From the NCBI GenBank assembly GCA_910589265.1, contig CAJUTQ010000096.1:1-64000 (forward strand): a stretch of 64,000 nt of DNA, given 5' to 3'. Under the pieces are notes generated by a model. The model was given only the letters and a program-made list of their open reading frames with translations. It was not told the DNA's origin and made no database searches. The position numbers were made by a program, and so were the translations under genes. The DNA comes from an uncultured Lachnospiraceae bacterium. GTDB taxonomy: Bacteria > Bacillota > Clostridia > Lachnospirales > Lachnospiraceae. This document shows positions 58,153-64,000 of the stretch, piece by piece. Position 1 is the first letter of the stretch. Each line of letters starts with the position of its first letter.

Positions 58153-60183
58153 ATGAGTCTTAGAGAAAACAACAATGGAAGAAAAAAAATTTTAATTGTG
58201 GATGATTCAGAGATAAATCGTTCTCTTCTGTCAGATATGTTGTCCGATGAATTTGACATATTAGAAGCGGAAAATGGTATGGAAGCAGCAGCAATTCTCC
58301 ATGTTAGAGAGCACGAAATAGCGTTAATGCTCTTAGACATTGTTATGCCTGTTATGGATGGATTTGAAATGCTGACAGTTATGAATGAAAACGGATGGAT
58401 AAAAAGTACGCCAGTCATTATGATCTCTGCAGAAACAGTGCCTGCCTATGTAGACAAGGCCTATGATCTAGGGGTTTTAGACTATATTAGCAGACCCTTT
58501 GACGAGAGGACGGTGCGAAGGAGAGTTATTAGCACCATTATGCTCGCTGCTAAACAGAAGGAATTGTCTTATATGGTGGCGGATCAAATTTATGAGAAGG
58601 AAAAAGATAATAGGATGATGATCGAAATTCTGTCTAATCTCGTAGAATTTCGTAACGGTGAGAGCGGGCTGCATGTAATACATATCCGTATGCTCACAGA
58701 ACTTCTCTTAAAAAGTCTCATGGAAAAAACAGATCAGTACAAGATTTCTAAAAAGGATATTCCTCTTATTTGTAATGCCTCTGCTCTCCATGATATTGGA
58801 AAAATTGCAGTGCCTATGGAGATTCTCAATAAGCCAGGACGCCTTACGAAAGAGGAATTTGAAATAATGAAAACCCATTCAGCAGAAGGGGCAAAAATTT
58901 TAGGATGCATTCCTATGAGAGAGAAAGAGTCTCTTATCCAAATAGGATATCAAATATGCAGGTGGCACCATGAAAGATATGATGGAAAAGGGTACCCTGA
59001 TGGATTAAAAGGCGAAGAAATTCCAATTGCAGCCCAGGTGGTGGCATTGGCAGATGTATATGATGCCTTGACAAGCAAAAGGGTATATAAAGAAGCTTAC
59101 TCCCATGAAAAGGCAATGCAAATGATTTTAGACGGGGAGAGCGGGAACTTTAATCCTTTGCTCCTTGAATGTTTAATGGATCTTTCTCCGATATTGAAAG
59201 AGGAATGGGATTCCCCTCTCACAGGAGAAAATCCTCAAAAAGAGATAAGGAGTATTGTGGGGCATATAATGGAAAAGGAAGAGCTTGGGGTATCGGAGAG
59301 GACATTGCAGCTTTTAGAACATGAGCGTATGAAATATCATTTCCTTGCGGATCTTTCTTCAGAAGTGTTATTTGAATATAGAGCAATGCCAGAAATGATT
59401 TTATTGTCTGAGTGGGGAGCCGCATACTTAAATATGCCAGAGACCATTTTAAATCCAAGGGAAGAGGCTTTTGGTAATCGAATTTTCTCAAGGAAAGATT
59501 TTTCACATCTGTTGGAGAGATTAAAAGGTACAACTATTCAAAATCCAGTCATAGAGGAAAACTATTTGCTGAATATAAATAGCTGCCTTCGTTGGAGCAA
59601 AGTGATCACCTACTCTATTTGGAGTGAAGGAGAACAGCCAAAGTTCGAGGGAGCTATTGGAAAGATTGTGGATATTCACGATCATATGGTAAAGGTGAGT
59701 GAGTTGGAACTTATGGCAGCCCAAGATTCTCTCACTGGTTTGCTGAATCATGCAGCTGCAAAAGAAAAAATCTCTTCTATATTGTCTAAGGATAAAGAAG
59801 GAAAATATATGCTGATTATGGCAGACTTAGATCATTTTAAGGAGGCAAATGACCGATTCGGTCATTTATTTGGGGATGAAGTGTTAAGGTATGCTGCTGA
59901 TAAAATCAGAGCCTGTACCAGAAGTACAGACATTGTTTCCAGAGTAGGAGGAGATGAATTCCTTGTTTTTATGGAATACCATGAGGAAGGGAAAGCCCAG
60001 GTGGAAAGGATTTTTCATCAATTGTCAGGGAGATATAAAGAGTTTGTACTTAGTGTCAGCATGGGAATTGTTTGCATAAAAGGATGGGATAAAGATTACA
60101 AATCCCTTTTCCACCTTGCAGATAAAGCAATGTACAAGGCAAAATTAAGAGGAAGGGGGAGATATTACTTTTACGAAAAATAG
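58153..60183 (+). CDS. Response regulator with HD-GYP and GGDEF domains (c-di-GMP turnover)
   Basis: A 676-residue regulator. REC (about 12-125; VDDSEINRSLL, phospho-Asp in LMLLDIVMPVMDGFE, RPFD), HD-GYP phosphodiesterase (about 155-345; LHDIGKIAVP, HHERYDGKGYPDGLKG, ALADVYDALTS), a PAS-like linker (about 395-510) and a GGDEF cyclase (about 520-676) with RVGGDEFLVF at about 597-606. RSTD five residues before GGDEF is the RxxD product-inhibition I-site. All catalytic motifs of both the phosphodiesterase and the cyclase are intact, so activity may switch with phosphorylation. GGAGG precedes ATG 58153, 101 bp after the kinase. Confidence 0.95.
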   Translation: MSLRENNNGRKKILIVDDSEINRSLLSDMLSDEFDILEAENGMEAAAILHVREHEIALMLLDIVMPVMDGFEMLTVMNENGWIKSTPVIMISAETVPAYVDKAYDLGVLDYISRPFDERTVRRRVISTIMLAAKQKELSYMVADQIYEKEKDNRMMIEILSNLVEFRNGESGLHVIHIRMLTELLLKSLMEKTDQYKISKKDIPLICNASALHDIGKIAVPMEILNKPGRLTKEEFEIMKTHSAEGAKILGCIPMREKESLIQIGYQICRWHHERYDGKGYPDGLKGEEIPIAAQVVALADVYDALTSKRVYKEAYSHEKAMQMILDGESGNFNPLLLECLMDLSPILKEEWDSPLTGENPQKEIRSIVGHIMEKEELGVSERTLQLLEHERMKYHFLADLSSEVLFEYRAMPEMILLSEWGAAYLNMPETILNPREEAFGNRIFSRKDFSHLLERLKGTTIQNPVIEENYLLNINSCLRWSKVITYSIWSEGEQPKFEGAIGKIVDIHDHMVKVSELELMAAQDSLTGLLNHAAAKEKISSILSKDKEGKYMLIMADLDHFKEANDRFGHLFGDEVLRYAADKIRACTRSTDIVSRVGGDEFLVFMEYHEEGKAQVERIFHQLSGRYKEFVLSVSMGIVCIKGWDKDYKSLFHLADKAMYKAKLRGRGRYYFYEK

Positions 60184-60224
60184 TTGAAATAAATAAAAGG
60201 AAACCAAGGAGAGGGGGAATAAAA

Positions 60225-60587
60225 TTGACACTCAAGGAATGTTATGAGGAGATGGAAGGAGATTTTGAAGATGTAACCAGCCGGCTGAGAACGAATGAAC
60301 GGATACAAAAGTTTTTATTGAAAGTATTAGATGATAAGAGCTTTGACTTACTGTTAAAATCAATAGAAGCAGAGGACTGGGAAGAGGCATTTCGGGCGGC
60401 TCATACATTAAAAGGAGTTTGCCAAAATCTTGCTATTACGAGACTTTATAAATCTGTAAGCCCTCTGTCAGACAGTTTGAGAGAGGGAAAAAGAGATAGT
60501 GAGCTTCTGCCTATGCTAAAACAGGTAGAAAAAGATTATGAACATATAACAAAATGTATTAAAAGGTTGGAAAAGGAGAAGGAATGA
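60225..60587 (+). CDS. Stand-alone Hpt phosphotransfer protein
   Basis: A 120-residue four-helix-bundle phosphotransferase. The phospho-histidine is H60 in FRAAHTLKGVCQNLAI, which matches the Hpt signature HxLKGxxxxxG/A. Starts at TTG 60225 with GAGAGGGGG upstream. It lies 41 bp after the GGDEF gene and overlaps the next gene by 4 nt. Its place in the operon suggests it passes phosphoryl groups from a kinase receiver to the receiver of the HD-GYP-GGDEF protein. Confidence 0.9.
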   Translation: MTLKECYEEMEGDFEDVTSRLRTNERIQKFLLKVLDDKSFDLLLKSIEAEDWEEAFRAAHTLKGVCQNLAITRLYKSVSPLSDSLREGKRDSELLPMLKQVEKDYEHITKCIKRLEKEKE

Positions 60588-60970
60588 TGTTGAAAACAGG
60601 AATTATAGGAAAACAAATTATAAAAGTTACAGAAGAGATGACAGCAGAAAAACTAGGCAGTGGGAAGCTGCCAGTCTATGCAACGCCCAATATGATTACT
60701 CTTATAGAAAACACGGCCAGCGCCAGTGTGGAAGAATATTTAGAAGAGGGACAAGGAACGGTAGGAACTTTCGTGAATGTAAAGCATTTGGCCGCTACTC
60801 CTATAGGTATGTCTGTGACATGTGAGACAGAATTGACCCAGGTAGATCGAAAACGTCTTGTATTTGAAACCAAGGTGTATGACGAGTCGGAGTTGATCGG
60901 AGAAGGGATACATGAACGGTTTATTATTGACAAGGAAAAATTTATGAAAAAGGCAGAAGGCAAGAAGTAA
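60584..60970 (+). CDS. Hot-dog fold thioesterase (FlK-like)
   Basis: A 128-residue protein resembling fluoroacetyl-CoA thioesterase (FlK) family members of Clostridia. TPNMITLIENTASASVEEYL (about 34-53) corresponds to the FlK TPxMxxxxExA active-site helix with Thr and Glu, and VKHLAATPIGMSVT (about 66-79) carries the histidine and the conserved start of the next strand. It likely hydrolyses a small acyl-CoA. It overlaps the Hpt gene by ATGA, so translation is coupled; why a thioesterase joins a signalling operon is unclear. A terminator overlaps its stop. Confidence 0.85.
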   Translation: MMLKTGIIGKQIIKVTEEMTAEKLGSGKLPVYATPNMITLIENTASASVEEYLEEGQGTVGTFVNVKHLAATPIGMSVTCETELTQVDRKRLVFETKVYDESELIGEGIHERFIIDKEKFMKKAEGKK

Positions 60971-60985
60971 GCTTCTGCCTTTCAT
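60950..60985 (+). terminator. Terminator of the phosphorelay operon
   Basis: AAGGCAGAAG (60950-60959) pairs with CTTCTGCCTT (60972-60981), then TTCAT. It overlaps the stop codon of the thioesterase. The T tract is short. A second stem GGGAAGGGC/GCCCTTCCC (61002-61010/61017-61025) overlaps the end of the convergent nhaC gene and may serve that gene. Confidence 0.55.
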
Positions 60986-61013
60986 AAAATTTTGCAGTAT
61001 TGGGAAGGGCAAG

Positions 61014-62612
61014 TCAGCCCTTCCCTTTCATAAGGAGCAAGGCTGGAAATAAAAGAAGCATTCCTATTGGAAGACATATCCAGGGACTTTTTACAAATCC
61101 AGCAATAATATAAGTAAGAAAGCTTACGGATGCCACCACAAGCACGTAAGGAATTTGGGTTGTTACATGGTTGACATGGTTGCACTGGGCTCCTGCGGAG
61201 GCCATGATTGTTGTATCAGAAATAGGAGAACAGTGATCACCGCACACTGCCCCAGCCATACATGCAGAAATGGAGATAATCATTAGCTGGGGATTGGAGA
61301 CGGAAAATACATCGACGACAATAGGAATCAGTATTCCAAAGGTTCCCCAGGAGGTTCCAGTAGAAAACGCAAGAAAACAGGCTACAAGAAAAATAATAGA
61401 AGGTAAAAAATTCATGAGTGAGCCAGCATTTTGCCTCATAGCGCCAGCAACGAATTCAGCAGCCCCAAGACTGTCTGTCATGGCTTTTAAAGTCCAGGCA
61501 AAGGTTAAGATTAAAATGGCAGGAACCATAGCTTTAAAGCCTTCAGGAAGACATTCCATACATTGGTGAAAAGTTAAAACTTTTCGTATAAGATAAATGA
61601 TTACTGTAATAATAATGGCGCAAATACTTCCTAAGGCTAACCCAACAGATGCATCAGAATTGGAAAAGGCAGTGACAAAGTCCGATCCGCCAAAAAATCC
61701 TCCTGTGTAAATCATACCAATAACACAACAAAGAATGAGGCTAATAATAGGAATTAATAAATCCAACACTCTGCCTTTTGCAGTTTTGTTGTCCAAAGCC
61801 CCTTCCTCCTCCTTTCCATCTTCAGAAGGAAGTTCTTCCCTTTTTGCCTTTTCCTCAAAAGCTTTCATAGGGCCAAAATCTACATGGAGAAGGACGAGGG
61901 CGATCATCATAATAATGGTAAATATGGCGTAAAAGTTAAAAGGGATTGCTTTTATAAAAATAGAAAAACCGTCTTCCCCTTCCACAAATCCAGAAACAGC
62001 GGCAGCCCAAGATGAAATAGGCGCAATAATGCAAACAGGAGCAGCTGTAGAATCAATGAGATATGCAAGCTTGGCCCGAGATATTTTGTGTCCATCAGTG
62101 ACTGGCTTCATGACGCTTCCCACAGTAAGACAGTTAAAATAGTCATCAATAAAGATAAGAATTCCCAAAGCAATGGTTGCAAGCTGTGCGCCTGTACGAG
62201 TTTTAATTTTCTCTTTTGCATATTGGCCAAAGGCAAAGGAGCCTCCCCCTCGATTCATGAGACTGACCATAGCTCCTAAAATAACAAGGAAGATTAATAT
62301 ACCTACATTATAGCTGTCAGACAATACGGACAAAAAGCCATTGTTAAAAATATGTGTGATTGTACCCTCAAAGGAGAAACCAGAATAAAAAAGCCCTCCC
62401 ACTAAAATTCCTATGAATAGAGAGCTATAGACTTCTTTCGTTACAAGGGCTAGTCCAATGGCTACAATAGGCGGAACTAATGCTAAAAAGCTTGCATACA
62501 TAGAAGGGATATATTCTGTTTCTATTTCTCCTCCAAAAACAGGGAGGGACAGAAATAAGACAAAAACAAGACAAATCCATGCTCCTCCAAAGGTTTTCTT
62601 AAAATAATTCAT
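61014..62612 (-). CDS. NhaC-family Na+/H+ antiporter-like transporter
   Basis: A 532-residue membrane protein with a hydrophobic signal-like start and about twelve helices. Family marks: FLVILGAMVSLMNRGGGSFAFG (in part, about 108-129), ILIFIDDYFNCLTVGSVMKPVTD (near 150-172), STAAPVCIIAPISSWAA and AFSTGTSWGTFGILIPIVVD, and GAVCGDHCSPISDTTIMAS. These match the NhaC/YtfL branch of sodium:proton or amino-acid antiporters. A hydrophilic Glu/Lys-rich loop sits near 255-280. The start at 62612 is chosen because AGGGGGAAA lies upstream; an earlier frame start at 62669 adds only Lys-rich residues. Substrate uncertain. Confidence 0.88.
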   Translation of the reverse strand: MNYFKKTFGGAWICLVFVLFLSLPVFGGEIETEYIPSMYASFLALVPPIVAIGLALVTKEVYSSLFIGILVGGLFYSGFSFEGTITHIFNNGFLSVLSDSYNVGILIFLVILGAMVSLMNRGGGSFAFGQYAKEKIKTRTGAQLATIALGILIFIDDYFNCLTVGSVMKPVTDGHKISRAKLAYLIDSTAAPVCIIAPISSWAAAVSGFVEGEDGFSIFIKAIPFNFYAIFTIIMMIALVLLHVDFGPMKAFEEKAKREELPSEDGKEEEGALDNKTAKGRVLDLLIPIISLILCCVIGMIYTGGFFGGSDFVTAFSNSDASVGLALGSICAIIITVIIYLIRKVLTFHQCMECLPEGFKAMVPAILILTFAWTLKAMTDSLGAAEFVAGAMRQNAGSLMNFLPSIIFLVACFLAFSTGTSWGTFGILIPIVVDVFSVSNPQLMIISISACMAGAVCGDHCSPISDTTIMASAGAQCNHVNHVTTQIPYVLVVASVSFLTYIIAGFVKSPWICLPIGMLLLFPALLLMKGKG

Positions 62613-62755
62613 TACTTTCCCCCTTTTCTTTTGCTTTTTTTGTTTTTTTACGTTAAAGCAATAACGCATTCTTTCCTATTGTATCATTAAGTGAAGTAAA
62701 AAAGAAGTAGTTTTTTATAGATATTTGTAATTTATAGATATAGAAAGGATAAAAA

Positions 62756-63241
62756 ATGGTTCGAAGAGGAGAAACAGGTGATATTTCAAAAATGGCAGAA
62801 ATTTACTGCCAGGACATAAAAGAAACTTATAAAAGCATTTTGCCCAAGGACTATTTGGAGCATGTGACAATAGAAGAGTCAAAGAAGATATGGTTGAATT
62901 TTATGGAGAAAAAAGGACATCTTTGTCTCCTATGGGAAGAATATGATATTTTGGGATTTGCGGGAATAAAGGAAGATGAGGAAAGAAAGAGATGTACAAT
63001 GCTATCATCTCTATATGTGGCAAAAGACGCCCAAGGAAGAGGAATTGGGAAGAGATTAATAGAAGAAGTATTTCAGGAGGCAAGAATGAGGGGGAGTGAA
63101 TTTGTGTCTGTTTCTGTAGTTATGAAAAATGAACGGGCCAAAAATATATATGAAGGATTAGGGGCTAAGTATGAAAAGTCTCATATATATTATTTTGGAG
63201 TACATCCTGTACAATGTGGAAAATATTTATGGCGTTTATAG
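62756..63241 (+). CDS. GNAT family N-acetyltransferase
   Basis: A 161-residue acetyltransferase. The acetyl-CoA-binding motif A is LYVAKDAQGRGIGKRLIEEV (about 83-102), with QGRGIG as the pyrophosphate loop. N-terminal MVRRGETGDISKMAEIYCQ and C-terminal KNERAKNIYEGLGAKYEKS are typical. The acceptor (small molecule, antibiotic or protein N-terminus) is unknown. GAAAGGA precedes ATG 62756. Confidence 0.93.
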   Translation: MVRRGETGDISKMAEIYCQDIKETYKSILPKDYLEHVTIEESKKIWLNFMEKKGHLCLLWEEYDILGFAGIKEDEERKRCTMLSSLYVAKDAQGRGIGKRLIEEVFQEARMRGSEFVSVSVVMKNERAKNIYEGLGAKYEKSHIYYFGVHPVQCGKYLWRL

Positions 63242-63377
63242 GGAGGGATATGAAGAAAAAGATAGTCATGACAAAAGGGGTACCTTGAGGAAGGAAAAGG
63301 GCATATACTAAGGTAAGGAAGAACACAGGGTTTGACTGTATAAGTTAAAGTGTGAAAGATAGAGGAGCAGAGGATAC

Positions 63378-64000
63378 TTGGATAGTCAAAAAATAGAAAA
63401 TTTGTTAAATTTGGCCATGGAGGCTACAGAGGAAGAGAGGGAGAAATCAGGGGAGCTAGAAGTTGGATTTAACCAGCTGGAAGAGACATGGGATATAATT
63501 GTAAAATATCATGGAGATTTATTACAAGTATTAGGAGAGGGAATCCAGGCAGAGCTGCTCATGGGAAACTATGCCATACTCACTGTTCCAGAAAGCAGGT
63601 TAAATTCCATTTCCCAGCTCTCAGAAGTGGAATATATTGAAAAGCCAAAAAGACTTTATTTTGCTTTAAACCAGGGAAAAAGGGCTTCCTGCATTCCTGA
63701 AGTACAGGTGGAATCTCCTTATTTAAAAGGAGAGGGTGTCATTGTGGGAATTATTGATTCAGGCATTGATTATTTCCATAATGATTTTCGTAAAGAAGAT
63801 GGAAGCACGAGAATTTTAGCTCTATGGGATCAGACGGTAGCGCCGGATCCAGAAAAAGGGTGGAATCCACCCCAAGGCTCTTATTTGGGAACAGAATTTA
63901 CCAAGGAGAAAATTAATCAGGCTTTGGAGGAAAAGACAAGGGCAGCTGCCTATGAGATTGTGCCTAGCAGAGACTTGTCTGGTCATGGGACAGCGGTGGC
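63378..64000 (+). CDS. Csp-like subtilisin family (S8) protease, 5' part
   Basis: An open frame runs off the right edge of the window (207 codons visible). It begins at TTG 63378 with AGAGGAG 10 nt upstream; ATG 63417 is an alternative. The first 95 or so residues form a prodomain (WDIIVKYHGDL, LLMGNYAILTVPES, VEYIEKPKRLYFALNQG), then the S8 catalytic domain starts with VIVGIIDSGIDYFHNDF (catalytic Asp near residue 130) and SRDLSGHGTAVA (catalytic His near residue 203). The catalytic Ser lies beyond the window. This prodomain plus the long insertion between Asp and His is typical of CspA/CspB-like subtilases, which process the cortex hydrolase SleC in clostridial spore germination; a germination role is inferred. 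Confidence 0.85.
   Translation, partial: MDSQKIENLLNLAMEATEEEREKSGELEVGFNQLEETWDIIVKYHGDLLQVLGEGIQAELLMGNYAILTVPESRLNSISQLSEVEYIEKPKRLYFALNQGKRASCIPEVQVESPYLKGEGVIVGIIDSGIDYFHNDFRKEDGSTRILALWDQTVAPDPEKGWNPPQGSYLGTEFTKEKINQALEEKTRAAAYEIVPSRDLSGHGTAV

Overview
The window comes from an AT-rich, spore-forming Firmicute, most likely a member of the Lachnospiraceae (Clostridium cluster XIVa). The support is gene content: spoIIAA-spoIIAB-sigF, spoVA genes, an alpha/beta-type SASP, a Csp-like subtilase, and several small families typical of that group (DUF4250, DUF4364, DUF5721). Other Firmicute marks are a T-box in front of valS and AGGAGG-like ribosome binding sites with regular use of TTG and GTG starts. 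No rRNA, tRNA, CRISPR array, insertion sequence or prophage was seen. Most of the window is ordinary chromosome.

Layout. 0.2-4.2 kb: D,D-carboxypeptidase, a SASP, an XRE regulator, an orphan LytTR regulator and an ECF transporter S component. 4.3-10.5 kb: valS T-box, valS, folC, a 49-residue ORF overlapping folC, and a zinc-ribbon/TPR membrane protein. 10.6-12.1 kb: the spoIIA operon. 12.2-14.2 kb: a GT-C-like membrane protein and RidA. 14.3-19.6 kb: spoVAA-AB-AC-AD behind a sigma-G-like promoter, then deoB and a DmpA-type peptidase, then a detached spoVAE. 19.7-30.4 kb: housekeeping genes (DUF5721, M18 aminopeptidase, DegV, DUF1294, glutamine synthetase, acetate transporter, threonine aldolase, DUF4250, polysaccharide deacetylase, rarA, phosphodiesterase). 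30.4-37 kb: DUF4364, radical SAM, rho, rpmE, DUF1385, prmC, prfA. 37-47.3 kb: chemoreceptor, ABC exporter, DUF2156, AAA ATPase, trkA-trkH, zinc-ribbon protein, CPBP protease. 47.4-54.9 kb: double-HTH regulator, pepF, cstA, an AraC remnant, TrpB-like enzyme, flavodoxin-ferredoxin. 55-61 kb: a phosphorelay/c-di-GMP operon. 61-64 kb: NhaC antiporter, GNAT, and the start of a Csp-like subtilase cut by the window edge.

How genes work together. SpoIIAA/SpoIIAB/SigF form the forespore partner switch; SpoVA proteins (DPA channel), the SASP and the Csp-like protease act later in spore maturation and germination. prmC and prfA are neighbours, as usual for a methylase and its release-factor substrate. 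trkA-trkH make a K+ uptake system. At 55.5-61 kb a hybrid histidine kinase with two receiver domains, a receiver/HD-GYP/GGDEF protein and a free Hpt protein form an apparently complete phosphorelay that ends in c-di-GMP turnover, with a small thioesterase translationally coupled at its end.

The strongest points for follow-up are that phosphorelay operon, a 29-bp palindrome over the ltaE promoter, inverted repeats flanking the acetate-transporter promoter, a LytTR regulator with Glu in place of the phospho-acceptor Asp, an AAA ATPase whose nuclease-like domain has lost its catalytic residues, the split spoVA locus, an AraC-gene remnant and a structured intergenic region at 22.56-22.74 kb. I found no clear-cut wholly new defence or mobile system.
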